A stretch of 64,000 bases of DNA, from positions 1 through 64,000 of the forward strand of contig JAIEMS010000006.1 in assembly GCA_019751915.1 (NCBI GenBank), given 5' to 3'. This DNA is from Burkholderiaceae bacterium (lineage in GTDB: Bacteria > Pseudomonadota > Gammaproteobacteria > Burkholderiales > Burkholderiaceae_C). Every line of letters begins with the position of its first letter. Position 1 is the stretch's first letter. The notes beneath the pieces are model-generated. The model did not search any database and had not been told where the DNA came from. It was given only the letters and a program-made list of their open reading frames with translations. Both the position numbers and the translations under genes were made by a program. Shown in pieces: positions 7,383-16,091 of the stretch.

Positions 7383-8164
7383 AGCACCTTTGTTGGCGTG
7401 GGGCTGTTGTGGGCAAACTGCGCTGCAAGGGCAGCCCAGTTGTCGAGGCTGTGGTGGTCGGTCAAATCCACCTTGAGCGGTGTGACTGCGACATGGCCTT
7501 GCGCGGTGGCGTGAAAATCAGTGCCTTCGGAATCGTCTTTGGCCGCGCCTGCACCGCCAATCCAGTACATGGTTTCACCCCGGGGGCTTTGCTGGACGAT
7601 CACGCGCTCGGCAGCGTGGCGCCGTCCAAGGCGGCACAGCTTGAGCGGGCGCAGCGCTGGCAATGGCAGGTTCGGGACATTGACGTTCAGTAGCCAAGGG
7701 TGCTCACCGATTTGTTGCTGGGCTTGCAGTTGCAAAACCAATTGGCGCGCTGTGTGCGCTGCCGCTTCAAGTTCTTGCCAGCCCTTGTCTACCTGCGAGA
7801 AGGCAATGGACGGGATGCCAAAAAGATAACCTTCCATTGCTGCGCCGACGGTGCCAGAATAAATCGTGTCGTCGCCCATGTTGGCACCGTTGTTGATGCC
7901 TGAGACCACCAGATCGGGCCGATAACCGAGCAGGCCGGTCAGGGCAATATGCACACAATCGGCCGGTGTGCCATTGACATAGCGAAACCCGTTGTGTGCT
8001 GTATGGACGTACAGCGGCGAGTGCAGGGTCAGGGCGTTGGATTTTGCGCTGTTGTTGTGTTCCGGCGCGACCACCTCGACCTCGGCCACGGAAGACAAAG
8101 CGGCATGCAGTGCCACAATACCGGGCGCTTGGTAGCCATCGTCGTTTGAAATAAGGATTTTCAT
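7379..8164 (-). CDS. surE: 5'/3'-nucleotidase SurE
   Basis: SurE is a metal-dependent nucleotidase acting on nucleoside 5'- and 3'-monophosphates. The protein begins [16 protein letters not shown], with the Asp-Asp metal ligands of the family, and continues with a conserved [12 protein letters not shown] and [12 protein letters not shown]. The ATG at 8164 gives the usual N-terminus; the ORF track adds seven residues upstream that are not family-like. It is the first gene of the leftward cluster with pcm, nlpD and rluD. A divergent diguanylate cyclase gene starts 125 nt away. Confidence 0.95.
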   Translation of the reverse strand: MKILISNDDGYQAPGIVALHAALSSVAEVEVVAPEHNNSAKSNALTLHSPLYVHTAHNGFRYVNGTPADCVHIALTGLLGYRPDLVVSGINNGANMGDDTIYSGTVGAAMEGYLFGIPSIAFSQVDKGWQELEAAAHTARQLVLQLQAQQQIGEHPWLLNVNVPNLPLPALRPLKLCRLGRRHAAERVIVQQSPRGETMYWIGGAGAAKDDSEGTDFHATAQGHVAVTPLKVDLTDHHSLDNWAALAAQFAHNSPTPTKVL

Positions 8165-8289
8165 AGTGCAGACAAGTTCAATCAATTGTAGGCCTGCCTT
8201 GCAGTCGGGCTGAACTTTCTAGGTGCGTTCGCCTCTGTCACACTTAACGCCTCTTTTTTGCATACAACCACTGCCCTGGCAGCCTGTCA

Positions 8290-9819
8290 ATGGCGGAACG
8301 ATTACCCTCCGATATTGCGCGTGACACCCTTAAGCAATTGGCTATTCGCCGGTTGCCGCCCACGCCAGAAAATTACCAAACGCTGTACGACGAAATCGCT
8401 GGAGTTCGCTCGCCCGGGCTTTTTCCCGATGGGCCATTTCGGAACATTTTGCGCATTATTCCCGGTCAAACCCCGACCCAAAAACGATTGCTTGGATTGT
8501 TTGAGGCCGCAGTAGCGCAGCGCGACTGGGTCGCTGTGCAAAATGTGCTGATTGGGTACGCCAAGCTTGGCTTTAACACCACCGATCCCCATGCAGGCGA
8601 GGCGCGGGCGGTGGCTGCGCCGGTCATTTTGCCTGATGAACTGGCCGAGCAATTGGCCCGTTTGATTGAGAACACCACCGCCGCTTTGAACAGCGATGAC
8701 GCGCGCTTGCATTTGCAAAGTACTCAGTTGCTACAGTTTTTGCGCCAACCTGCACCACCGGCCAGCACCTTGCAGTTGATGCTGTCGAACTTTAACTACC
8801 GGGTCTCTTTTGCCGCCGAAGACCAAGCGGCCATTTGCACCACGCTGCTGGAGTTGCTGCACATGGTGTTCGAGAACATTGTGGCACTCAGTGCAGACGA
8901 CCGTTGGCTGCATGGTCAAGCCGAGGCTTTGGTGTCCGCTTCGGCGCATCCACTGACTTTGCGCCGTCTGGACGATGTGCGCTTGCGGCTCAAAGATGTC
9001 ATTTTTAAGCAAACTGAGGCCAAGGGGCGCATGGTCGAGGCCCAAGAGCAGATGAAAGCAATGCTCGCGACCTTTATTGGCCGTTTGTCGTCCTTTACTG
9101 AAACCAGCGGTGGCTACCAAGACCTGATGGAGCGCTGTGCCGATCAAATCGGCAAAGCAGCCACGCTCAATGAGATGGCCCCGGTGCTACAAGAGGTCAT
9201 GGGCGCTACGCGCTCGATGGCCCTCGATAGCCGCATGGCCCGTGATGAGCTGAGCGATTTGCGCGACCGCACCGAACAAAAACAGGCGGAAATGCTGCGC
9301 TTGCAGCAGGAACTCGACCACGCCAGCGCTCAAGCGCGCCACGATCCTTTGACAGGTTCGCTCAATCGCAAGGGTTTAGACGAGGTGATGGAGCGCGAAA
9401 TGGCCCGCGCTCTGCGCACCGACACGCCGCTGTGCATATCGCTGCTGGATGTAGACAACTTTAAGCAAATCAATGACCGCCTCGGCCACGAAGCCGGTGA
9501 TGCAGCGCTGGTGCATTTGGCCGATGTGGTGCGCTCGGTAATGCGTCCGCAAGACATGCTGGCCCGCTACGGCGGCGAGGAGTTTGTTCTGGTGTTGCCC
9601 AGCACCCCGCTCGCTCAGGGCATCGAGGCCATGCAGCGCTTGCAGCGTGAGCTGACGCGGCGTTTTTTCTTGCGCGAAAACGAAAAAGTGCTCATCACCT
9701 TCAGTGCTGGGGTGGCCCAAGTGACCGCTGAGGAAACCAGCAGCGAAACCATCCGCCGTGCTGACCAAGGGATGTATCTGGCCAAACGTTCAGGCAAAAA
9801 CCGGGTGATGGCTGCCTGA
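8290..9819 (+). CDS. GGDEF diguanylate cyclase with an unassigned N-terminal region
   Basis: The C-terminal domain makes cyclic di-GMP: it carries DPLTGSLNRKGL, LDVDNFKQINDRLGHEAGD and the active-site motif RYGGEEFVLVLP. RPQD just upstream fits the RxxD inhibitory site, so product feedback is likely. The first 330 or so residues are predicted soluble, with no membrane segment. They start MAERLPSDIARDTLKQLAIRRLPPTPENYQTLYDEIAG, a pattern seen at the start of several Burkholderiales diguanylate cyclases. A probable coiled coil (RDRTEQKQAEMLRLQQELDHA) links it to the GGDEF domain. The signal sensed is unknown. Confidence 0.92.
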   Translation: MAERLPSDIARDTLKQLAIRRLPPTPENYQTLYDEIAGVRSPGLFPDGPFRNILRIIPGQTPTQKRLLGLFEAAVAQRDWVAVQNVLIGYAKLGFNTTDPHAGEARAVAAPVILPDELAEQLARLIENTTAALNSDDARLHLQSTQLLQFLRQPAPPASTLQLMLSNFNYRVSFAAEDQAAICTTLLELLHMVFENIVALSADDRWLHGQAEALVSASAHPLTLRRLDDVRLRLKDVIFKQTEAKGRMVEAQEQMKAMLATFIGRLSSFTETSGGYQDLMERCADQIGKAATLNEMAPVLQEVMGATRSMALDSRMARDELSDLRDRTEQKQAEMLRLQQELDHASAQARHDPLTGSLNRKGLDEVMEREMARALRTDTPLCISLLDVDNFKQINDRLGHEAGDAALVHLADVVRSVMRPQDMLARYGGEEFVLVLPSTPLAQGIEAMQRLQRELTRRFFLRENEKVLITFSAGVAQVTAEETSSETIRRADQGMYLAKRSGKNRVMAA

Positions 9820-9838
9820 ACGCCCGTGCCATTGGTGG

Positions 9839-11122
9839 TTAAACCTGATCGAGGGCTTGGGCCAAGTCGGCTTGCAGATCGTCGATGTGCTCAATGCCCA
9901 CCGACAAACGCACCATGTTTTCGCTCACGCCTGCTTTTGCCAGTTCTTGTGGGTTGAGTTGGCGGTGCGTGGTCGAGGCCGGGTGTGTTGCCAGCGATTT
10001 GGCATCGCCAATATTGACCAGTCGTGTGAACAATTGCAGTGCGTCCAAGAAGCGCGCCCCGGCTGCACGGGGGTCTGCATCGCTGGTCTTGAGGCCAAAC
10101 GACAAAATCCCCGAGGCACGCCCGCCCATTTGGCGCTGCACCAGCGCGTGGTCTGCGTGGTTGGGCAGGCCTGCGTAACGCACCCATTCGACCTTGGGGT
10201 GTGTTTCGAGGTAGCGCGCCAGCGCCAGCGTGTTGTCGCAGATGCGGTCCATGCGCAGGGGCAGGGTTTCGATGCCTTGCAGCGTTGTCCATGCGTTGAA
10301 TGGCGACAGTGCAGCGCCCATGTTGCGCAGTGGCACGACGCGAGCGCGGCCAATGTAGGCGGCAGCACCCAGAGCTTCGGTATAGACCACGCCGTGGTAG
10401 CTGACATCAGGCTCGTTCAGGCGCTTAAAGCGCGTTTTGTGCTCGGCCCAAGGGAATTTGCCGCTATCGACAATCACGCCGCCAATGCTGTTGCCATGGC
10501 CATTCATGTATTTGGTCAGGGCGTGAACCACGATGTCTGCGCCGTGCTCGATGGGGCGAAACAGGTAGGGGCTGGGCACGGTGTTATCGACAATCAGCGG
10601 CACGCCGTGGGCATGCGCTACTTGGGCCAGTGCCGCGATGTCGGTGACGTTGCCCAGCGGGTTGCCGATAGATTCACAAAACACGGCCTTGGTGCGTTCG
10701 TCGATCAGGGCCGCGAAGCTGGCCGGGTCGCGTGGGTCGGCAAAGCGCACCTCGATGCCTTGCTGTGGGAAGGTGTGGGCAAACAGGTTGTAGGTGCCAC
10801 CGTACAGTGTGCTGGCCGAGACGATGTTGTCGCCAGTTTCGGCAATGGTTTGGATGGCCGCTGTGATGGCTGCCATGCCCGATGCCACGGCCAGCGCCGC
10901 AACGCCGCCTTCTAGCGCTGCCACGCGCTTTTCGAGCACATCGGTGGTCGGGTTCATGATGCGGGTGTAGATGTTGCCCGCAACCTTCAGGTCAAACAGG
11001 TCAGCGCCGTGCTGGGCGCTGTCAAAAGCGTAAGCCACGGTTTGGTACAGCGGCACGGCTGCTGATTTGGTGGTGGGGTCGATCTCGTAGCCAGCGTGGA
11101 CGGCAAGGGTTTCGATTTTCAT
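9839..11122 (-). CDS. metY: O-acetylhomoserine sulfhydrylase/aminocarboxypropyltransferase
   Basis: A PLP enzyme of the Cys/Met metabolism family that forms homocysteine from O-acetylhomoserine and sulfide. It starts MKIETLAVHAGYEIDPTTKSAAVPLYQTVAY and has YTRIMNPTTDVLEKRVAALEGGVAALAVASGMAA, typical of MetY. The PLP lysine is in VVHALTKYMNGHGNSIGG. The length of 427 residues fits MetY rather than the shorter MetB/MetZ. The ATG at 11122 is the family start; the ORF track extends 23 residues further without support. I looked for a SAM riboswitch upstream and did not recognise one. Confidence 0.92.
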   Translation of the reverse strand: MKIETLAVHAGYEIDPTTKSAAVPLYQTVAYAFDSAQHGADLFDLKVAGNIYTRIMNPTTDVLEKRVAALEGGVAALAVASGMAAITAAIQTIAETGDNIVSASTLYGGTYNLFAHTFPQQGIEVRFADPRDPASFAALIDERTKAVFCESIGNPLGNVTDIAALAQVAHAHGVPLIVDNTVPSPYLFRPIEHGADIVVHALTKYMNGHGNSIGGVIVDSGKFPWAEHKTRFKRLNEPDVSYHGVVYTEALGAAAYIGRARVVPLRNMGAALSPFNAWTTLQGIETLPLRMDRICDNTLALARYLETHPKVEWVRYAGLPNHADHALVQRQMGGRASGILSFGLKTSDADPRAAGARFLDALQLFTRLVNIGDAKSLATHPASTTHRQLNPQELAKAGVSENMVRLSVGIEHIDDLQADLAQALDQV

Positions 11123-11296
11123 CAGGTTTGTCTTTCTGCAAGGGGGTAAAAGGGCAGCGCTGCTGCGCTCTGGAGGGCATTTTTGCAGCACTATGGCCCA
11201 AGGTGAACCAATTGTTCGCTATGTGCTTATATTTTGTTTTGTGCAAAGTGCGCGGGTCGGCTGTAGAAGGCTGTTGGCGCAGAATTTTTAATAAAA

Positions 11297-11351
11297 AATG
11301 CCTGTAGCGCTTATGCAGCAACTGTTTGTAGCTATTAAATAGATAGCACTC
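11297..11351. repeat. dispersed palindromic element, copy 2
   Basis: TGTAGCGCTTATGCAGCA and GTAGCTATTAAATAGATAGC match copy 1 almost module for module. It lies between metY and rlhA and reaches the rlhA stop codon. Confidence 0.75.
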
Positions 11352-13362
11352 AATGGGTGCGTGCCGGTTTTTGGGGCCGTGTGCGATAGAACTGTACCGG
11401 CTGCTCTGGTGTTTGTGGCAGCGGTTGTTGCAAAACGGAGCGCTTGATTTTGCCCACGACGTGCATCTCGCAGGGCTTGCAGTCAAAGCGCAGGGTCAGT
11501 TTTTCTTTGCCGTTGATGAGGTGCAGCGGCTCGGCCTTGATGGTGCCCTTGACACCAATCACGTCCTTGGCTTGTTTGGGGCACAGGCTCATGCTGTAGC
11601 GCACGCAGTGCTTGGTGATCATCAGGCTGACTTCACCCTCTTCTTCTTGGCTCTCGTAGGCAGCGGCAATCACCTTGACACCGTGGCGGGCATAAAAGTC
11701 GCGCGCCTTGTGGTTAAAGACGTTGGCAAGATAGGTCAGGGTGTCGTCGGGGTAGGGCGTGGGCGGTTGCACGGGCTGGGCACGGGGCAAGCGCTGCAAG
11801 CCTTGCGTGCGTGCTGTTTCGAGCTGGGCTACTGCGTCGCGGCGCAAGGCATTGAGCACCGATGCAGGCACAAACCAAGGCCGCGATAGCTGCAAACTGA
11901 TGTCGATTACTTCAAAAATAGTAGCGCCGAAACGGCCCAGTTGCTCGCGCAGCGCCGCTTCTGCCTTGAAGGTATCGTCGGCCCCTTGCAGGGTGTGGGC
12001 GATGCTGGCTTGGGCGCTAAAGCCATCTTCGTCGGTCAGGGTCAGCAGCAGGCCTTCGGGCCGGTCTGACAGTTGCAGCCAAACGCCAATGCGCCGATCG
12101 CTGGATTTTTTATCGAGGCTACGAACCCAGTCCATATCGCGGTTGCGATTGACCTCGGTGCCCTTGCGCAGGTCTGTCAAGTCCTCCAACGGGTCTTTGG
12201 GGAACACGCGCCACTGCGTGGTGCTGCGCGGCGTGGCCCGTTCAGCACGGTTGATGGCCAAGCCGACCAGCTCTTTTTGCAGGTTGTAGTAGCACAGACC
12301 GTCGCCGTTGTGCAGCACTGTGTCGGGGTTGCTGACTTCGAGTTCGACAAAATCAGGGCCGATTTTTGTTACCCAGCCAATGGCTTGGCCGGGATTTTTC
12401 GGCGAATCAAAAGCACCGATGTCCTCTTTGCGGCCATTGACAAAATAATCGGTAAATTCGCGATTAAAGTTTTGCAACGGGTCGGGTGTGAACGTAAAGC
12501 GGGTCTGACCGCTTGATGCTCGGGCCAGTGGACTGCCCGAGAACTCGCCTTGTTCAATGATTTCGTCCAGCAGCGTGCGGTAGTGGGCTGTGATGTTCTT
12601 GACGTAGGCCATATCCTTGTAGCGGCCTTCGATTTTGAAGCTGCGTACCCCGGCCTGAATCAGCGCGCGCAGGTTGTCGCTCTGGTTGTTGTCCTTCATC
12701 GACAGCACGTGCTTGTCATGGGCAATAAAGCGCCCGGTGTCGTCGGTCACTTGGTAAGGCAAGCGGCAGGCTTGGCTGCAATCGCCCCGGTTGGCGCTGC
12801 GCCCGGTGTGGGCGTGGCTGATAAAACACTGGCCGCTGTAGGCCACGCACAGCGCACCGTGGATAAAAAATTCGATATTGCAGCGCTCGGGATCGGTGGC
12901 CGCGCGAATGGCGGCAATTTGCTGCACCGTCAGTTCGCGGGCCAAGACGATTTGCGACAAGCCCGCATCTTGCAAAAAGCGGGCTTTTTCCGGGGTGCGG
13001 ATGTCGGTTTGGGTGCTGGCGTGCAACTGAATGGGCGGCAAGTCCAGCTCCAGCAGGCCCATGTCTTGGATGATCAGGGCATCGGCCCCGGCGTTGTACA
13101 CCTGCCAAGCCATTTGGCGGGCACCTTCTAGCTCATCGTCGCGCAAGATGGTGTTGAGCGTGACAAAAATCCGGCTGCGAAAGCGGTGTGCGTGTGCTAT
13201 GAGGCGCTCAAGGCCGCGCAAATCGTTGCCAGCGCTGGCGCGTGCGCCAAAAGCCGGCCCGCCGATATAGACCGCATCGGCACCGTGGTTGATGGCTTCA
13301 ATGCCAATATCGGCATCGCGCGCAGGAGAGAGGAGTTCGAGTTGGTGGGGCAGCAAGGACAT
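11350..13362 (-). CDS. rlhA: U32-family tRNA/rRNA hydroxylation protein, RlhA-like (YdcP)
   Basis: The 670-residue protein matches the long U32 'peptidase' type represented by E. coli RlhA, needed for hydroxylation of C2501 in 23S rRNA. It starts MSLLPHQLELLSPARDADIGIEAINHGADAVYIGGPAFGAR. The U32 signature is NIEFFIHGALCVAYSGQCFISH, with further Cys residues in GRSANRGDCSQACRLPYQ, which may bind an iron-sulfur cluster. The C-terminal domain with FDCKPCEMHVVGKIK is also typical. A protease role is unlikely for this branch. The stop codon abuts repeat copy 2. Confidence 0.88.
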   Translation of the reverse strand: MSLLPHQLELLSPARDADIGIEAINHGADAVYIGGPAFGARASAGNDLRGLERLIAHAHRFRSRIFVTLNTILRDDELEGARQMAWQVYNAGADALIIQDMGLLELDLPPIQLHASTQTDIRTPEKARFLQDAGLSQIVLARELTVQQIAAIRAATDPERCNIEFFIHGALCVAYSGQCFISHAHTGRSANRGDCSQACRLPYQVTDDTGRFIAHDKHVLSMKDNNQSDNLRALIQAGVRSFKIEGRYKDMAYVKNITAHYRTLLDEIIEQGEFSGSPLARASSGQTRFTFTPDPLQNFNREFTDYFVNGRKEDIGAFDSPKNPGQAIGWVTKIGPDFVELEVSNPDTVLHNGDGLCYYNLQKELVGLAINRAERATPRSTTQWRVFPKDPLEDLTDLRKGTEVNRNRDMDWVRSLDKKSSDRRIGVWLQLSDRPEGLLLTLTDEDGFSAQASIAHTLQGADDTFKAEAALREQLGRFGATIFEVIDISLQLSRPWFVPASVLNALRRDAVAQLETARTQGLQRLPRAQPVQPPTPYPDDTLTYLANVFNHKARDFYARHGVKVIAAAYESQEEEGEVSLMITKHCVRYSMSLCPKQAKDVIGVKGTIKAEPLHLINGKEKLTLRFDCKPCEMHVVGKIKRSVLQQPLPQTPEQPVQFYRTRPQKPARTH

Positions 13363-13455
13363 GCGGGCGATTATCCTGCGCCAATTCCCACAGCTTGCGG
13401 TGGCTATCCCCTTTTGTTACATCTGGCATGGTCACTTCCACGATAGCATCAGGGG

Positions 13456-13803
13456 ATGTTCAGGGCAGCAGAAAAATTTTTCCATATGCCGCTGTACAAG
13501 CCGGGTACGGTGGTGGTGTGGCGTGCGACAAAACAAATTGTCAGCCACATCATGTTGCGGCGTAACGAGTTGTGGGTCTATTTGACACAGCGCGCGGAGC
13601 CCGTGCGCCCGGAAGAATTGCAACTCAAGCCCACCGTCCTTTCTACGGTGCGCCAGCCTGAGCGTCCCCGATTGCACGCACCGGTCAAACGCGTTGTGTT
13701 GCCGCCGCCTGTGTCATCGGCTGTCCGAGTCGTACCGGGCGTGCAGCTGTCCAGTCTGATGGAAACTCCACCGCCGCCGCTGGAAACAACACCACCACCG
13801 TAG
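13456..13803 (+). CDS. hypothetical protein overlapping psd
   Basis: I do not recognise this 115-residue ORF. The first 60 residues (LYKPGTVVVWRATKQIVSHIMLRRNELWVYLTQ) look like a real compact fold with charged and hydrophobic alternation, while the C-terminal 50 residues are rich in Pro and Val and end in PPPPLETTPPP. The last 119 nt overlap the 3' end of psd on the other strand. An internal ATG at 13486 (MPLYKPGTV) may be the true start. The overlap makes either the C-terminus or the whole ORF questionable. Confidence 0.5.
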   Translation: MFRAAEKFFHMPLYKPGTVVVWRATKQIVSHIMLRRNELWVYLTQRAEPVRPEELQLKPTVLSTVRQPERPRLHAPVKRVVLPPPVSSAVRVVPGVQLSSLMETPPPPLETTPPP

Positions 13804-14545
13804 AGCCAAGCAAGAATCGGCCCATTTCTTCGCCTTGGCGCAGTGCAATGTTTTGGTCTTGGTAGTCCCATTGGCGCAGTACGCCCGGTCGGGGCGGATT
13901 AACCAGTCCGTGCCACACCGTAGCCATGCTGCCGACGATGGTGGCTCCGACCAGAACCATCACAAACGGCCCGTGGGCACCATCGAAAACACAAACCACC
14001 CGTTCGTTGCGGGCAAACAGTCCGGGAACGCCACGCGCTGTGGTCGGATTGACCGAAAACAGCGCACCGGGGACGTGAGCCATGCGCCGCAACCGGCCAG
14101 CGCAGGGCATGTGGATGCGGTGGTAGTCGCGTGGACTGAGGTAAATGGTGGCGAAATGCCCGTTCTCGAACTGTGCAGCCAAGGCAGCATCGCCCCCGAG
14201 CAGCGCTGTGGTCGAATAGTGGTGGCCTTTGGCCTGAAAAATTTGATTGCCCTCAATCGGCCCCAATTGGCTGATGGCTCCATCGACCGGACAAATCCAG
14301 TCGGCTGCGGCCAGCGGCCTTGCACCGGGGCGCAAGGAGCGGGTGAAAAAGTCGTTAAAACTGGCGTAGCTAGCGATGTCAGGATTGGCCGCCTCGCTCA
14401 TGTCCACGCCATAGCGGGCAACAAAGCGGCGAATCAGGGCGGTGGTGAGCGCACCCGCGCGTGCCGAAGCGACACGACCTGCAAAGGTGGTCAGGGCACG
14501 CTTGGGCAAAAGGTATTGCGGCAGTACAGCAAGGCGGTCGGACAC
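13685..14545 (-). CDS. psd: phosphatidylserine decarboxylase proenzyme
   Basis: Psd decarboxylates phosphatidylserine to phosphatidylethanolamine at the inner membrane. The proenzyme is cut at an LGST motif to make a pyruvoyl group; here the motif is RFLLGSTVVVLFP near residue 250 of 286. FNDFFTRSLRPGARP, CPVDGAISQLG and HFATIYLSPRDYHRIHMPCAGRL are further family signatures. The short alpha chain after the LGST serine is encoded in the stretch that overlaps the convergent ORF at 13456-13803. Length is normal, so psd should be taken as the real gene in the overlap. Confidence 0.94.
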   Translation of the reverse strand: MSDRLAVLPQYLLPKRALTTFAGRVASARAGALTTALIRRFVARYGVDMSEAANPDIASYASFNDFFTRSLRPGARPLAAADWICPVDGAISQLGPIEGNQIFQAKGHHYSTTALLGGDAALAAQFENGHFATIYLSPRDYHRIHMPCAGRLRRMAHVPGALFSVNPTTARGVPGLFARNERVVCVFDGAHGPFVMVLVGATIVGSMATVWHGLVNPPRPGVLRQWDYQDQNIALRQGEEMGRFLLGSTVVVLFPAAAVEFPSDWTAARPVRLGQPMTQAAATQRV

Positions 14546-14889
14546 GGCGTGAAGTGGGGTAGTGGCGGGATCGGGTCATTCTATCGACCCCCATGGCCCA
14601 AAATAGAGCACATAGCGCCCGATGGTATTCGGGCTGTGCGCCTTGGTCATTGGTGCTGGTAGGCGTTTTTGCTGTGGCAGGCTACAATGGGCGTGCTCAT
14701 GCACAGTGCTTCGCCTGTCCATTGACGCCGTCTCCCCCGGCCCTCTTTCCGACCTGCGCCCCGGGTGCAGCGACTCCCACAGCCCGCCACGCACAGAGCG
14801 TTGAGCCCCCGATGGGGCTTTGCCGCTTTGGGAGTGCGCGACTCACACAGGCGCCGAGCACGGATTTATTTGTTTTTACGAGATTGAAC
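14546..14889. other. intergenic region between psd and infA, probable infA promoter and leader
   Basis: No convincing gene is seen; the ORFs here are short and overlapping. GGCTACAATGGG at 14681-14692 contains a good -10 hexamer (TACAAT) but no clear -35, and would give infA a leader of roughly 195 nt. AGCCCCCGATGGGGCTTTG at about 14804-14822 forms a hairpin inside that leader. Confidence 0.4.
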
Positions 14890-15138
14890 ATGGCCAAAGA
14901 AGAATTGATTGAAATGCAAGGCAGCGTCACGGAAGTGCTGCCCGACTCGCGTTTTCGCGTAACGTTGGAAAACGGTCACCAGCTGATCGCCTACACCGGC
15001 GGAAAAATGCGCAAGCACCACATCCGCATCTTGGCCGGCGACAAAGTGTCGCTGGAGATGTCGCCATACGACCTGAGTAAAGGCCGCATCACCTTCCGCC
15101 ATTTGGCCGGTCGTGGCCCCGGCCCTAGCAGCCGTTAA
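14890..15138 (+). CDS. infA: translation initiation factor IF-1
   Basis: IF-1 binds the ribosomal A site during initiation. The ATG at 14890 begins [70 protein letters not shown], a complete S1-like OB fold. The protein has 82 residues because of a C-terminal tail ([12 protein letters not shown]) beyond the usual 72. This stand-alone copy lies outside any ribosomal protein operon; Burkholderiales often carry more than one infA. The ORF track start at 14593 is far upstream in the leader and should be ignored. Confidence 0.95.
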   Translation: MAKEELIEMQGSVTEVLPDSRFRVTLENGHQLIAYTGGKMRKHHIRILAGDKVSLEMSPYDLSKGRITFRHLAGRGPGPSSR

Positions 15139-15194
15139 ATATTTTTGGCAGATTTTCTAAAACAACGATTTTTTCGTATTAGAATACATGCTGT

Positions 15195-15271
15195 CGGAGC
15201 GTAGCGCAGCCTGGTAGCGCATCTGCTTTGGGAGCAGAGGGTCGCGAGTTCGAATCCCGCCGCTCCGACCA
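15195..15271 (+). tRNA. tRNA-Pro (anticodon UGG)
   Basis: The acceptor arms CGGAGCG and CGCTCCG pair and are followed by an encoded ACCA end. The anticodon stem-loop CTGCTTTGGGAGCAG places TGG in the anticodon. The T loop is GTTCGAATC. The gene is 77 nt long and complete. A terminator hairpin follows, and a decayed integrase gene lies just beyond, suggesting this tRNA once served as an integration site. Confidence 0.97.
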
Positions 15272-15280
15272 TAGATTATA

Positions 15281-15313
15281 AGGGTTCCAAGGTTTTTCCT
15301 TGGAACCCTTTTG
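15281..15313 (+). terminator. terminator after tRNA-Pro
   Basis: AGGGTTCCAAGG and CCTTGGAACCCT form a 12-bp perfect stem around a TTTTT loop, followed by TTTT. Confidence 0.92.
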
Positions 15314-15340
15314 TCTAACAGAAACCCCATTGTCTAACGG

Positions 15341-15768
15341 CTATCGCGCTGCCCCCGTCTTTATTGCGGTTTTGTGGCGCACATAATCGGCTGTTTGAGA
15401 CTGTGTTGAGTGTGCTCCCATCCTTTGAGCATCCACAATCCCCCGTAACCTGTCTACATCCGTCAGGGCCTTGCTGCGCAGATCATGAAAATGGCTGTCT
15501 GGTATGCCAGTCGGTTGGTCGCATCATTGGCCTGCATTTTTTTGCTGTGCTGACTACCAACGTTTCACAGCCAATCGGCAATCAACCGGGGCATTGCGTC
15601 TTGGACAACTTCGGAAGTTTCTAGGTCTTCCAGTGCTCGGTACCGGCTTGGTGGGCCGTCTTTTATGCCGTACAAACGGGTTCATTCGCTTTTTTTACCA
15701 ATGGCACCAACGTGCCAATAGGCACCATTTTTGAGGTACACCTGCTTGGGCAGGTCGCGGGGTTTCAT
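15341..15768 (-). pseudogene. decayed tyrosine recombinase (phage-type integrase)
   Basis: The C-terminal piece, ending at a TAG at 15341, reads FHDLRSKALTDVDRLRG followed by QRMGAHSTQSQTADYVRH. This contains the HxxR-type HDLR box, the later His and the catalytic Tyr of tyrosine recombinases. The N-terminal piece, from an ATG at 15768, reads MKPRDLPKQVYLKNGAYWHV, then after a frameshift YGIKDGPPSRYRALEDLETS and MPRLIADWL, the arm-binding region of Burkholderiales phage integrases. The two pieces lie in different frames with stops between them and most of the catalytic core missing. It sits beside tRNA-Pro, where such integrases insert. Confidence 0.75.
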
Positions 15769-16091
15769 TTGGGTGTAAGCACTTTGGGGCTTTCAATGGG
15801 TCTCCGGTGGTTAGGCGGTAGCGGTGTTCGCCGTAATGCGGGCGGCTTTTCGGTGCGGCTTGCACTTGGGATTCTTCCACGGAAGCACGGGGTTTTTCCT
15901 GCATCTTTGCTTGCTCCTCTGCGTTGTCGTTTGTTCCGGTGTTGTCCGGTTGTGCTGGCATTTGGGCCGGTGCGCAGGGGTAATTGTTGAATTTTGTTGC
16001 TATTAATTTAGTAGCTAATAATGCTTTACAGACAGGCGCTAGAGCACGGTTTGATCTAAAAAATGTCAAATCAGGCTTCTAAAATGGCCCC
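15769..16091. other. intergenic remnant region before the FAD dehydrogenase gene
   Basis: Apart from repeat copy 3, I see no supportable gene. The minus-strand ORF 15695-16069 runs through the repeat and into the integrase remnant and shows no recognisable domain. This is probably leftover DNA of the same lost element. Confidence 0.5.
15991..16050 (+). repeat. dispersed palindromic element, copy 3
   Basis: GTTGCTATTAATTTAGTAGC forms the inner palindrome and GGCGCTAGAGCACGG the end module. It lies about 40 nt upstream of the FAD dehydrogenase start. Confidence 0.8.

Noticed and set aside
11123-11296. SAM or other riboswitch upstream of metY
   Set aside because: I looked for the conserved cores and saw none; only the repeat copy is clear.
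15364-15734. Plus-strand ORFs 15364-15624 and 15504-15734
   Set aside because: They run antisense to the integrase remnant and show no domains.
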